Source of the DNA: JAQBQH01 sp035607415
GTDB lineage: Bacteria; Myxococcota_A; Polyangia; Palsa-1104
Direction of reading: 5' to 3'
DNA length: 64,000 nt
Assembly (NCBI GenBank): GCA_035607415.1
Contig: DATNAQ010000126.1
Location: 1 to 64,000, forward strand
In this document: positions 1 to 10,200 of the stretch, one piece after another
How the letters are laid out: each line of letters starts with the position of its first letter
Position numbering within the stretch: the stretch's first letter is position 1
Notes under the pieces: model-generated
Database searches by the model: none
What the model was told of the DNA's origin: nothing
The model's input: the letters and a program-made list of their open reading frames with translations, nothing else
Translations under genes and position numbers: made by a program

Positions 1-144
1 CACAAGGTGCGGCACGAGGTCGTGGTCTACGACAACGCCTCGCACGCGTTCTTCCGCGACGTCGATCCGCGCATGCATCGCGAGGCCGCGGCGAAGGACG
101 CGTGGGAGCGGACCAAGCGGCTGTTCAAAGAGGAGCTCGGCTGA
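1..144 (+). CDS. C-terminus of a dienelactone hydrolase-type alpha/beta hydrolase (partial)
   Basis: Open from the window edge; the frame gives 47 residues and stops at TGA 142-144. The visible part has the pattern VVYDNASHAFFRD followed by AAKDAWERTKRLFKEEL. In dienelactone hydrolases the segment around SHAF carries the catalytic His and the helix after it closes the fold. The Cys/Ser nucleophile and the Asp lie upstream, outside the window, so activity cannot be judged. The family call rests on this tail alone; another alpha/beta hydrolase is possible. Confidence 0.6.
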   Translation, partial: HKVRHEVVVYDNASHAFFRDVDPRMHREAAAKDAWERTKRLFKEELG

Positions 145-239
145 CGAGGGCCGCCGTTGCGCTGGACACGAGCGGCGCGGACGCTACTGTTCGCGCCGTT
201 TGTGTTTGCCGGCGACGAAATTGGTGACAAAGAGGACAG

Positions 240-659
240 ATGGATTCGCAAGACCGTCGGGTGAACGTGGGGCTGGCGCTGTTCCGCGCCTTCGTGGGCG
301 CGCTCGCCATCGCCGAGCCGTGGCTGGTCGGGCATGGGCTCGACGCCTACGGCGCGACCTCGGTGGGGCTCGGCGTGGCGGTGATCGCGGCAGCGACGCA
401 GATTCATCGCGCGCCGTGGCTGCGCTGGGTGCAAGCGGCGCTGGCGCTGGCGGTGCTGTTCTCGCCGTTCCTCTTCGCCAGCGACGACATCATGGACCGC
501 GAGGTGTACTACGCGGTGATGGTGGGCTTCATGCTGCTGGTGTCGTCGATCGTGTCGACGCGGATGTTCGTTCAGGACGAGAGCGAGCGCACGACCGCGA
601 GCGACGATTCGAGGTCCTCGGGGTCGAACACCTCGAGCGTCAAGACGCCGTCGAACTGA
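240..659 (+). CDS. small multi-pass membrane protein, function unknown
   Basis: A 139-residue protein starting at ATG 240, preceded by AGAGGACAG as a weak ribosome site. Residues about 10-112 form three or four hydrophobic segments with Trp-containing loops (IAEPWLVG, IHRAPWLRW, LFSPFLFASDD), which recalls SPW-repeat membrane proteins. The last ~27 residues are polar, rich in Ser and Thr, and are encoded in DNA that also encodes, on the other strand, the end of the convergent gene (an 88-nt overlap). The function is unknown. The membrane nature is clear; the true C-terminus less so. Confidence 0.55.
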   Translation: MDSQDRRVNVGLALFRAFVGALAIAEPWLVGHGLDAYGATSVGLGVAVIAAATQIHRAPWLRWVQAALALAVLFSPFLFASDDIMDREVYYAVMVGFMLLVSSIVSTRMFVQDESERTTASDDSRSSGSNTSSVKTPSN

Positions 660-1354
660 CGATCCTGCAACGTTCGTAGCAACCACTCGATCTCGGCGCG
701 TGGTGCGTACGCCAGCGACTTGTGATCGCGGCCGCCATCCGGTCCCGGGCGCGTGCCGTGGAGCTGCAGGATGCGCGCGCGCGGCAGCCACTCGTCGACA
801 GCGGCGCGGTGCGAGCGGCCGTCGCGCAGGAGGTGGCCGACGTCGAGCGAGACCGACAGGTCGAGCGCGCGGACGACGGGGGCGATGAGCGCGAAGTCGT
901 AGTCGATGCACTCGACCGACAGCGCGCGCGGCGGTAGATCGCGCAGCAGGGTCTCGAGCGAGGCGCGCGCGCGATCGCGCCAGGCGTCGAGATCAGCCGG
1001 TGGCGCGGGATCGTGCTCGCGGTCGCCGAGGTAGACGTGCACGGTGCAGGCGAGCGGGGCGAGCGGCGCGCCCCAGGCGATGGCGCGGCGCACCTTGTCG
1101 ATGCCGCGCGCGCGGCGCGTCTCGTCGGCGGAGGCGAGGCTGGCGTCGAGCGGCGTGTGCAGCGTGTAGCTGAGCCCGTGCTCGCGCGCGAGGGCGGCGA
1201 GGCGCGCGACGTCGGCGGGCGGCGGCAGGTCGGACTCGACGTCGAAGACGAGCAGCTCGACGTCGTCGACGCGGCCGGCGAGGCGCTCGACGTTGGGGAG
1301 CATGTGGTCGTGCCAGATGCACGAGGTGGTGCCGAGGCGCGCGCGGCCGATCAT
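572..1354 (-). CDS. CbiR-like TIM-barrel phosphodiesterase / sugar phosphate isomerase-epimerase family
   Basis: A 260-residue protein. The start is placed at ATG 1352-1354, 13 nt after the stop of the radical SAM gene, because the family begins at this point (RLGTTSCIWHDHMLPNVERL, then DDVELLVFD). The fold is the AP-endonuclease-2 type TIM barrel: metal-ligand candidates are seen in YTLHTPLD, CTVHVYLG, SVECIDYDF, LSVSLDVGHLL, ILQLHGTR and LTLEVFD. The N-terminal pattern is that of proteins annotated as cobamide-remodelling phosphodiesterase CbiR, which hydrolyse cobinamide-phosphate esters. Only similarity by eye supports the substrate; a sugar isomerase role is an alternative. It is the last gene of the 12-gene minus-strand unit. 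Confidence 0.65.
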   Translation of the reverse strand: MIGRARLGTTSCIWHDHMLPNVERLAGRVDDVELLVFDVESDLPPPADVARLAALAREHGLSYTLHTPLDASLASADETRRARGIDKVRRAIAWGAPLAPLACTVHVYLGDREHDPAPPADLDAWRDRARASLETLLRDLPPRALSVECIDYDFALIAPVVRALDLSVSLDVGHLLRDGRSHRAAVDEWLPRARILQLHGTRPGPDGGRDHKSLAYAPRAEIEWLLRTLQDRQFDGVLTLEVFDPEDLESSLAVVRSLSS

Positions 1355-1367
1355 GGGCGCGGGCCGA

Positions 1368-2699
1368 TCATTTGCGCGGGCGGTGCGCGGCGTCGCGCGG
1401 AACGGCGGCGATCGCGGGGCGGGCGCGGCGCACGTCGACGTCGCGCACGAGGTTGGGCGGGATGATGTAGTCGTCGCGGCGCGCGTTGTGCTCGCACATC
1501 GAGACGGCGCCGTCACGCGTGGCCACGTAGAAGCTGCAGTGTTTGATGCGCGCGGGATCGAGCGCGTCGGCGTCCTGGAAGTTCTGCATGAAGAAGCTGA
1601 GCTTGCCGACGCGGGTCGAGCGCGTGCGCGCCATGGCGGCGGCGAGCTTGGCGACGAGGCGCGCGACGAACGCGCCGCCGAAGGTCAGCCACGAGGGTTT
1701 GTGCGCAAAGATGTGGCGGGCGACGGCGAGCGCCGAGCGCGGCACGTCGGAGCGATCGAGCGGCACGGTGGCGAAGTCGGCGAGGAAGCGCTCGACGAGG
1801 CGCGGATCGTCGAACAGGTCGATCACCTCGCGCGGGCCGTCGGGCCCGCCGACGACGAGCGTGTAGCCGATGTCGTGGCACTCGGGATGGCCGATGAGCA
1901 CGTGGTCCCAGCCGATGGGCGTGCCGGCCGCCTCTTCGATGAGCGCGCGCATCTGTCGGCGCGTGAGCGTGCGGCCGCGCTTGTGCAGGGCGCCGCGGCC
2001 GGTGTCGGCCTGGAGCTGGAACGAGGCCATGCCGAGCGGGCCGGCGTGCGCGACGAAGAAGCGCACCAGCTCGGGGATCTCGTCGAGGTTGGCGTCGCAG
2101 ACGGTGGTGTTGAAGATGACGGCGAGGCCGAGCCCGCGCGTGCGCTCGAGGTATTCGGCGCGCACGTCGTCGAGCGCGCGCTCGGTGGTGAAGCCCTTGC
2201 GCTCCTGCGTGACGTCGACGTGGAAGGCGACGTCGACGAGGCCGGCGGCGCGCAGCTCGGCGAGAAGATCGCGCGAGGCGCGGATGCCGTTGGTGAGCAG
2301 CGCCGGGTTGAGGCCGATCGAGGCGACGTAGCGGACGATCTCGACGAGCTCGTCGCGGCGGCGCAGCGTCGGGTCGCCGCCGGTGATCTGCACGTTGGTC
2401 TGCACGCCGAAGAGGCGCTTGATGTTGTCGGCTTTGTGCTTGAGCTCGGCGAGCGGCGGATCGGGCACGCTCTCCGAGTAGTCGGAGAGGTAGCAGAGCG
2501 TGCAATCGAGGTTGCAGCGCTGCGTGATCTCGAGGGCCACGCAGCCGGCGGTGGCGCGGCGGCCGAGCACCTGGCGCGGGGTGCGGAAGGGCGCGTCGAA
2601 GCTGTCGAGCTTGGCGGCGAGCAGGCGGGCGAGCGCGGCGTCCTCGGCGGGCGACGGGCGATACGCCGGCGGCGTGGCGCTGTCGCGGTCAGCGCGCAT
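1368..2699 (-). CDS. radical SAM protein of unknown product
   Basis: A 443-residue protein with the radical SAM cluster motif C62-x3-C66-x2-C69 (RCNLDCTLCYL), followed by the GGE-like motif QITGGDPTLR and a TIM-barrel-type series (LLTNGIRASRDLL, VAFHVDVTQERKG). It binds one [4Fe-4S] cluster and cleaves S-adenosylmethionine. A C-terminal segment (HCSFYVATRDGAVSMCEHN) has two further Cys and may form a substrate or auxiliary site. It is not ArsS-like, HpnH-like or a SPASM protein as far as can be seen. The start at ATG 2699 overlaps the glycosyltransferase end by 11 nt, so translation is probably coupled. The substrate is unknown; neighbours suggest a sugar- or cobamide-like small molecule. Confidence 0.8.
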   Translation of the reverse strand: MRADRDSATPPAYRPSPAEDAALARLLAAKLDSFDAPFRTPRQVLGRRATAGCVALEITQRCNLDCTLCYLSDYSESVPDPPLAELKHKADNIKRLFGVQTNVQITGGDPTLRRRDELVEIVRYVASIGLNPALLTNGIRASRDLLAELRAAGLVDVAFHVDVTQERKGFTTERALDDVRAEYLERTRGLGLAVIFNTTVCDANLDEIPELVRFFVAHAGPLGMASFQLQADTGRGALHKRGRTLTRRQMRALIEEAAGTPIGWDHVLIGHPECHDIGYTLVVGGPDGPREVIDLFDDPRLVERFLADFATVPLDRSDVPRSALAVARHIFAHKPSWLTFGGAFVARLVAKLAAAMARTRSTRVGKLSFFMQNFQDADALDPARIKHCSFYVATRDGAVSMCEHNARRDDYIIPPNLVRDVDVRRARPAIAAVPRDAAHRPRK

Positions 2700-3375
2700 C
2701 GTGATACCAGCGCGCGAGGAGGGCGGGGCTCACGCCGAGATGATAGCCGAGCCGCAACGTCCACATGAGCGCGATCGTACGCATCACGCCGTGGGTGTGC
2801 CAGCGGCGTGCCGACGTAGTGACGGCGCCGCCGTCGGCGACGACGAAGCGGCCGACGCGGCGCAGGCGCGCCGTGAAGTCGAGATCCTCCATGAGCGGCA
2901 GCGCGCGGAAGCCGCCGAGGCCCTCGAACAGGTCGCGGCGGACGAAGAGCGCCTGATCGCCGCTGGCCGAGGCGAGCATGCGGGCGCGCCAGCTCATGAT
3001 CTGCGCGGCGAGGGCGAGGCGCGGATCGCGCGAGTCGAAGCGCACGCGAAAGCAGCCGCCGGCGGCGCCACGGTCGATCGCGTCGGCGGCGGCGGCGAGC
3101 GCGCCGTCGGGCAGGCGCGTGTCGGCGTGCAAGAAGAGCAGGATGGGCGCGCGCGTGGCGGCGGCGCCGGCGTTCATCTGCGTGGCGCGGCCGCGCGGCG
3201 CGTCGAGCGGGCCGAGGCCGGCGGCCGCGAGCGCGGCGCGCGTGCCGTCGCGGGAGCCGCCGTCGACGACGGCGAGCTCGGCGCCCTCGCGCGCGAGCGC
3301 CGCCAGCGCGGGCAGCAGCGTGGGCAGCGCGGCGTGCTCGTCGAGGACGGGGACGATCACCGCCACGCGCGGCAT
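2689..3375 (-). CDS. TIGR04283-type glycosyltransferase family 2
   Basis: A 228-residue GT-A enzyme. The start at ATG 3375 is one base after the TatT-like stop and opens directly with the nucleotide-binding strand (VAVIVPVLDEHAALP). Further motifs are AVVDGGSRDGT, LFLHADTRLP (the DxD-like site), SGDQALFVRRD and LPLMEDLDFTARLRR, in the order seen in the TIGR04283 group. From memory, this group was first named for its association with a radical SAM/selenodomain system and later with arsenosugar biosynthesis. No arsenic gene is present here. It probably transfers a sugar from a nucleotide sugar to an unknown acceptor in the cytoplasm. Confidence 0.8.
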   Translation of the reverse strand: MPRVAVIVPVLDEHAALPTLLPALAALAREGAELAVVDGGSRDGTRAALAAAGLGPLDAPRGRATQMNAGAAATRAPILLFLHADTRLPDGALAAAADAIDRGAAGGCFRVRFDSRDPRLALAAQIMSWRARMLASASGDQALFVRRDLFEGLGGFRALPLMEDLDFTARLRRVGRFVVADGGAVTTSARRWHTHGVMRTIALMWTLRLGYHLGVSPALLARWYHDAR

Positions 3376-3376
3376 G

Positions 3377-4249
3377 CTAGCGGCCGAGGAGCTTGCGCGC
3401 GGCCTTCTGCGCCTCGACGTTCTCCGGCGCCGCGTCGGGGAAGGCCTTGGGATCGGCGCCGATGACCTCTTGCAACAAACGGCGATAGAGCTCGTCGTCG
3501 CGCATGCGCGTGGCGTATTCGGTGGCGTAGGCGACGCGCGTGGGCAGGTAGGCGGGCGCGGCTGCGACGGCGGCCTCGAAGCGCACGAGCGCGTCGCGCA
3601 GGTTCTCGCGCGCCGACGGCAGCTCGCAGTCGAGCGTGCCGAGCACGCGGTTGGGCGCAGCCCAGCCGACCGCGGGATCGAAGCCGAGCGCGCGCGTGGC
3701 GGCGGCGGCGATCCAGTCGCGCTGCTTGAGCACCGTGCCGGTGCCGTGCGCGACGCTCCAGCCGAGGAGCGCCTCGGCGTAGAGCGCGAGCGCCGGCGCG
3801 TCGGCGGGCTCGGCGTGCGAGAAGACATCGCCGGGGACGGCGCCCTTGGTGCGCGCGGCGGCGAGGAGCGCGGGGTTGCGCGCGGCGAGGGCGCGCTCGG
3901 CGTAGGCGGTGGCTTCGTTGAGCCGCTCGGCGGCGCCGGCGCCGCGATCGGTGGTGGCGGCGCGGCGCATGGCGACGCGGCCGAGGCGCACCAGCACGCC
4001 CGCGTCCGACGGGTTGTAGCGCAGCACCGCGGCGTAGGCGCGCGCGGCCTCGTCGAGCTGGTCCTTGTCGGCGCGCGCCTTCCACGCCTTGTCGCCGTCG
4101 GCGGCGAGGTCCTGCAGGATCTGCTCGGAGACGGCGCCGAACGGCGTCGGCGGGGCGGCCCACGCCGGCGTGCGCTTGGCGATGCAGCCGGCCGCGCCGA
4201 GCGCGCACAGCGGGACGAGCACGGCGGCGAGGACGGCGGCGCGCATCAT
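3377..4249 (-). CDS. TatT-like TRAP-associated lipoprotein with TPR-type helices
   Basis: A 290-residue protein with an N-terminal lipoprotein signal (about 12 hydrophobic residues then LGAAGC), so it should be anchored in the outer or inner membrane facing the periplasm. The rest is helical: TPR-like pairs (LDEAARAYAAVLRYNP, LNEATAYAERAL), then the diagnostic region with ALYAEALLGWSVAHGTG and PTRVAYATEYATRM. This is the pattern of the TRAP-associated T component (PF16811), whose Treponema member partners the P-type binding protein. Start and stop of the giant TPR gene share one base (TGATG at 4247-4251). A second ATG follows directly and could also be used. It is expected to work with the six DctP-type proteins upstream. 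Confidence 0.85.
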   Translation of the reverse strand: MMRAAVLAAVLVPLCALGAAGCIAKRTPAWAAPPTPFGAVSEQILQDLAADGDKAWKARADKDQLDEAARAYAAVLRYNPSDAGVLVRLGRVAMRRAATTDRGAGAAERLNEATAYAERALAARNPALLAAARTKGAVPGDVFSHAEPADAPALALYAEALLGWSVAHGTGTVLKQRDWIAAAATRALGFDPAVGWAAPNRVLGTLDCELPSARENLRDALVRFEAAVAAAPAYLPTRVAYATEYATRMRDDELYRRLLQEVIGADPKAFPDAAPENVEAQKAARKLLGR

Positions 4250-7200
4250 CACGTCGCCGACAGCGCGAAGGCGATGAGGTCGGCCAGCGGCGGCGTGCTC
4301 AGCGCCGCGGCGCGCGCCTCGGGCGTGGTGGCGTCCACCGGCGCGAGCGCGACCAGGCCGGCGCGCAGATCGCCGGTGGCGGCGAGCGCGACGCGATCGG
4401 CCGACAGCCGCTCGGCGAGCGCGTAGGCCGACGCGTGGGCCGCCACCTGCGCGTCGGCGACGGCAGCCGCCAGCGCCACTTCGAGGCGCGCGCGCTCCGC
4501 CTCGCCGAGGCGCGCCGGATCGAGGGCGATCCCCGACAGCTCCGACTGCCAGGCGCGCACGAAGGCGGAGAAGGCGACGCCGCGCTCGGGCGCGCGCAGA
4601 TCGGGCAGGAACAGCGCCGCCGCCGCGCGCAAGAGCGCGGCCACGTCGTCGCCGGCGCGGCTGTCGACGAGCGCGACGCCGCTGACGAGCGCATGCATGG
4701 CGCGCGCGGCGGCAAAGCGCGCCACGTGCTCGTCGGCGAGCGTGCGCCGCGGCAGGAGCAGGCGCGGTGGTCGCGTCGGCTCGGCCCAGGCGGGATCGTG
4801 CAGCAGGTCGACGACGACGCAAGCTTCGACCTCGGTGACGCCGGTGGCGCGCGCGATCACCGGGCGCAGCTTGTCGGTCCACGTCGGTGCCGGATCGGCG
4901 TCGATCTCCGACGCCGACAGGCCGAGCAGGTGCGGCGCCAGCGCGACGAGCGCGTCGCGCAAGGGACCGCGCGCGCTCGGATGCACGAGCGCCTCGGGAT
5001 CGATCGACCACGGCTCGGGCGGGCCGAGCTCCTTCCAGCGCGCGGCGGCGAGGCCGGTCGGATCGAGGAAGGTGCCGATGGCGTAATGGACGCGTGCGCG
5101 CGCGCCGTCGCCGGCGGCGTCGTGCAGGCGGCCGAGCGCGAGGCGCGCGCCGTTGGCGGCGGGCGCGAGCGGATCGGCGCACAGCGCCTCGAGCGCCGCC
5201 TGCAGCGTGGCGCGCCCGTCGGGGCCGAGCGCGCGGGCCGAGGCGCGCAGCGCCGGATCGATCTGCGGCAGCTGCAACAGGCGCGCCTGCGCGAGCAGCT
5301 CGGCGAGACGCGCCGCGGCCGGCTTGGAGACGGCGACGACGACGGTGCCGCGCGCCTCGTCGCCGCCGAGCGCCAGGCCGAGGCCGGCTTCGGTGGCCGC
5401 TTCGGCGAGCGGCTGGCCGAGGCTCTCGAGCTCGCGCGCGATCTCCTTGAGCGCCACGAAGTCGCCCTCGCCGTAGTAGTACGAGACGAGGCGGCGCAAG
5501 GTCGGCGCGTGCGTCGGGTGCAGGTCGGCGGCCTTCAGGTAGGCGTCGTTGGCGCGCTCGACGTCGCCGAGGCCGAGGCGCAGGATCTCGCCGCGGCGGA
5601 AGAGCAGCTCGGCGCGCTCCGCCGGCTCGCGCACGAGGCGCGACAGGCGCCCGAGCGCATCGGCGCACTCGGGCCACGCTTGCTGCTCCTGATAGATGCG
5701 CGCCAGGAGCTCGAGCGCGCGCGCCTCCATCGGCAGCTGCGAGAGCACGAGCTCGAGGTAGTGGCGGGCGGCGTCGTGATCGCCGAGCTTCCAGGCCAGC
5801 TCGCCGAGGTGGCGGCGCAGCTCGGTGATGCGCTCGACGGCGTCGAGCGGCAGGAGGTCGAGCACGGCGCGCAGCGAGTTGTACGCCGACAGATCGTCGC
5901 CGCCGGCGATCGACAGCCGCGCCAGCGCTTGATGCGCCGACAGGTTCGAGCCGTTCACCGCGATGGCGTGGCTATAGGCGACGTGGGCCTCGCCGAGATC
6001 GCCGGCCTCTTCGGCGAGCTCGCCGCGGCGGCGCCAGACCTCGTCGGCGCCGAGCGAGGAGGGCTGATCGCCGAGCTGCGCGTAGAGCGCGCGGGCGCGC
6101 GACAGGTGGCGCGTGCGGTACGAGAGATCGGCGAGCGCGTCGAGCGCGGCCACGTGCTCGGGCTCGGCGAGCAGCGCGGCCTCGTAGTCGGCGGCGGCGG
6201 CGGCGACGTCGTAGAGCTCGGTCTCGGAGAGGCGGCCGGCTTCGAAGCGGCGATCGGCGCGCTCGGCCGCGTCGCGGATGGCGCCGGCGCGCGCGCGCAA
6301 CAGCTGCGCCAGCGCCGTCCAGTCGCTGCGCGCGGTGAGCACGTGCTTGCGCTGCACGAACGCCTCGGCGTCGTCGGGGGCGCGGGCCAGGATCTCCTGG
6401 CTGCGGGCATCGACCTCGGCGAGATCGCCCATGCGCGCCGCCACGGCGAGCAGGCGCTGCAACAGCTCGAGGCGCTCTTCGCCCTCGGGCTCGACGGCGA
6501 GGCGCTCTTCGATGCGGCGGCGCAGCTCGATCGGATCGCCCTCGTCTTCGGCGATGCGCAGCAGGCTGTCGTCGGCCTTGCGGCCGGCTTCGCCGCCGAT
6601 GGCCGCGGCCTCGGCGAGCCGCTGGCGGGCGCGCTCGTGATCGCCGGCGCGCTCGTGTAGTTCGCCGGCGCGCGAGAGCGCCTCGGCGCGGGCGCCGGCG
6701 CGGCCTGGGCCGGTGAGCGTGGCAGCCAGCCGCTCGGCGGCGAGCGCGGCGTCACGCCAGCGCTGCGCCTCGTTGTAGAGCCGCACCAGATCGGCCCACG
6801 GCGCCACGTCGGCGGGGCTGCCCGCCTCGGCGCCGGCGTCGAGCACCAGCTCGGCCGCCTGCTCGTAGTTGCGCAGCGCGGCGCCGCCGTCGAGGAGCTT
6901 GGACTCGAGGAGCTCGCCGAGCTCGACGTGCAGCCGCGCGCGCTCGACGGCGTCGGTGGTGAGCGCCAGCTCGCGGTAGCGCTGCTCGGCGGCGAGCGCC
7001 CACTCGCCGCGCGCCTCGGCCATCTCGCGCAGCGCGCGCGCCGCTTCGCGCAGGTTCGGATCGCAGGCGACGGCCTCTTTGAACGCGCGGTAGGCGTCGA
7101 GCTCGCGCTTGAGCTCGTGCTGGAACAGGCGCGCGCGCTGCAGGGCCAGGCGCGCGCGCTCGCGCCGATCGGCGGTGAGCGCGGCGGCGCGGCCGAGCAG

Positions 7201-10200
7201 ATCGGCGTGGCGCTCGTGATCGCCGCGCGCGGCGGCGAGGCGGGCCAGCGCGTCGACGGGCCGGCGATCGGCGGGATCGAGCGCGGCGGCGAGCTGGTAC
7301 AACCGCTCGGCCGTCGCCGAGTCGCCCTCGACGAGCAGCACGTCGGCGGCGTCGACGGCGCAGGCGGCGGCGCGCATCGGCTCGAGATCGGGCGCGTCGG
7401 CGGCGGCGATGAGGTGCTCGAGCGCGCCGGCGAGGTCGTTGCGCTTCTTGTAGACGTCGGCGAGCGCGGCGTGCGCGCGCCCGACGCGCGGCGTGGTGAT
7501 GAGCGCGTGCAGGAACTCGGCTTCGGCCTCGGCGTCGGCGCCGGCCTGCAGGAGGAGCTCGCCGCGCACGATCTTGAGCTGCGCCAGCTCCGTCGTGTCG
7601 GTCACGAGCGCCATCTCGCGGTCGAGCACGGCGAGCGCGTAGATCGGCTCGGCCGCGGCGGAGTACGCGAGGCGCGCGCGCGTCGCCAGATCGCGCCGAT
7701 CGGGGCGGCGATCGAAGAGGGCGGAGTAGCGGCGCGCGGCGTCGCCGACGTGGCCGAGATCGCGCTCGAGCACCTCGGCCGCCTCCAGTTCGAGCCGCTC
7801 GCGTTCGGCAGGGTCGCGCGTCTCGGTGGCGGCGCCGTCGAGCGCGACGACCAGATCGAGGAAGCGCCGCTCGGCGCGCAGGAGCTGGCGGAACGCCGAC
7901 GGATCGAGCGGCAGCGGCTGCCCCGCCGCGCGCGCTCTCTCCACGAAGGCCAGCGCGCGTCCGGGATCGGCGCCCGGCTGCAGATAGGCCTCGCCGGCGA
8001 GGCGCCCGAGCTCGCGCCGCTCGTCGTCGGACAGGCGCGGATCTTCGAGCGCCGCCTCGAACAGCGGCGCCGCCTCGGCGCGCCGGCGTTGACGGCCGAG
8101 GAGGTCCCACAGCGCGCGCGCCGCCTCCAGCGTCGGCTCGGCGGCGAGCGCGGTGGTCCACGCCGCCTCGGCGCGCGCCTCGTCGCCCACGCGCTCGGCG
8201 AGCCGGCCGAGCTCGCGGCCGTAGATCGCCTGCCGCTCGCTCGACGCGCGCGGGATCTCGCGCTCGAGCCGCGCCATCAGCCCCGCCGCGTCGCTCCCGG
8301 CGCGCAGCCGCGAGAGCACGCGATCGCGCGCCGCCTCGTCGCTCGGGTCGAGCAGCAGGATCTGCTCGTCGAGCCGCGCGCCGTCGTCGGCCGGCAGGTG
8401 CGGCACCGCCTCGCGCAAGAGCGCCGCGCGCCCGACGCCGGTGGCGTGCTCGGCCTGGCGCAACAGCACCGCGGCCAGCTTGGCGCCGTCGCCGCGCGCG
8501 CGATGCAGCGACGCCAGCGCCGGCAGCGCGTCATCGGCGCCGAGCGCCAGCGCCTGCGCGAGCGCCTGCTCCTCCTCGACGCCGTCACCCTGGACGTGCG
8601 CGATGCGCGCCAGCCGCAGCTGCACGCGCGCCGCGTCGTCGGCGGCGACGGCGAAGCGCGACAGCGCCTCGCGATAGTAGTCGGCCGCGGGCCGCAGCTC
8701 GTCGGCGTCGTAGTGGAAATCGGCGAGCGGCACGAGCAGATCGATGCGCTCGCGATCGGCCGCGTAGGCGCGCGCCAGGCAGCGCGCGCCGCGATCGCGA
8801 TCGCCGAGCGGCCCGAGATACAGGCGGCCGAGCCGCGCCCACACCTCGGCGTCGGCCGGGCCGAGCGGCAGCGCGCGCTCGAGCAGCGCCGCCGCGCGCG
8901 CCGGATCGGCGAGCCGATCGGCCGCGATCTGCGACGCACGCAGATAGAGGGCGCGCGCCTCCGCCGCCGGCTTGCGCGGCGCCTCGGCCGCCAGCCGCTC
9001 GGCGAGCTCGTCGAGCCGGCCGGTCGCTTCGAGCGCGCGCTCCAGCGTCTCCGACGAGCCCGGCAGCGGCGAGAGCAGCGCCACCACCGCGTCGTGCTCG
9101 CCGCGCTCGCCGTAGAGCTCGGCGAGGTGGCGCAGGTCGTCGGGCGTCGCCACACTGGCGGCGCGCAGTGACTCGAGCGACGCCTCGGCCGCGCGCGCAT
9201 CGCCGGCCGCGCGCGCCAGCGCCGCCTGCGAGCGCGTCAGCTCGGCGCACAACGGCGCCAGCTCGGGGAACGGCTGCGCCTCGACGAGCGCGCGCTCGAT
9301 CGCCTGCCGCGCGCCGGCGGCGTCGCCGAGCCGATCGCGCAGCAGCACCGCGCGCGCCGCCGAGAGCCGCGCCCGCTGCATGTCGTCGCTCGCCGCCTCC
9401 CACGCCGTCTGCAGCGCGCGCGCCGCCGCGTAGGGATCGCCCTGGCGCGCCAAGCCCAACGCCGCCTCGACGCAGCCGGCGTCGAGCGCCAGCGCCGACT
9501 CGTAGCGCGCCGCCGCTTCGGCGCCATGCAGCCGATCGCCGAGCGCGACCAACACCTCCGGCGTCGGCGACAGCGCGGCCGAGCGCTCGAGCGCGATGCG
9601 CTCCTCGTCGCTGCCGGCGCCGAGCTCGCCCGCGAGCGTGGCGTAGAGCCAGGCGGCGTCGCCGGCGCCGAGCCACGGCTGCAGCTCGTCGGCGACCGCG
9701 AGCGTCGCCGCCGGCGACAGCCCGTGCGTGGCCATGCGCAAGAGGCTGGCGTCGCGCGGCGCCGCGCGCAGCCCTTCGAGCGCCGCCGCGCGCGCCTCGT
9801 TCGTCTTGCCGGCGCGGAACGCCGCTTCGGCGCGCTTGCGCGGCGGCGCCGCCTCACCCGCGCGATGGTACGCCGCCGCCGCGCGCTCGCCGTCGCCGGC
9901 CGCCTCCCAGGCTTCGCCGAGGAGCACCCAGCCCGGCCCGTCGAGCGCGTCGAGCTCGGCGGCGCGCGCCAGCGACGTGGCCGCCGCCGCCGCCTGCCCG
10001 CGCGCCAGCAGCAGCGCGCCGTAGCTGCGATGCGCCGCGCCGGTCTCGGGCGCGACCTCGAGCACCTCGCGCAGCCGCGCCAGCGCCGCGTCGGGGTCGC
10101 CGCCGCGCGCCAGCACCTCGGCGCTCTCGATGCCGAGCGCCGCTTCGCGTGCCGGGCCCTCGAAGGTGCGCCGCGCGATGCGCAACAGCCGATCGATCGC

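Noticed and set aside
572..3375. Arsenosugar biosynthesis cluster
   Set aside because: The TIGR04283 glycosyltransferase suggests it, but the radical SAM protein lacks ArsS-type sequence and there is no ArsM or arsenic gene.
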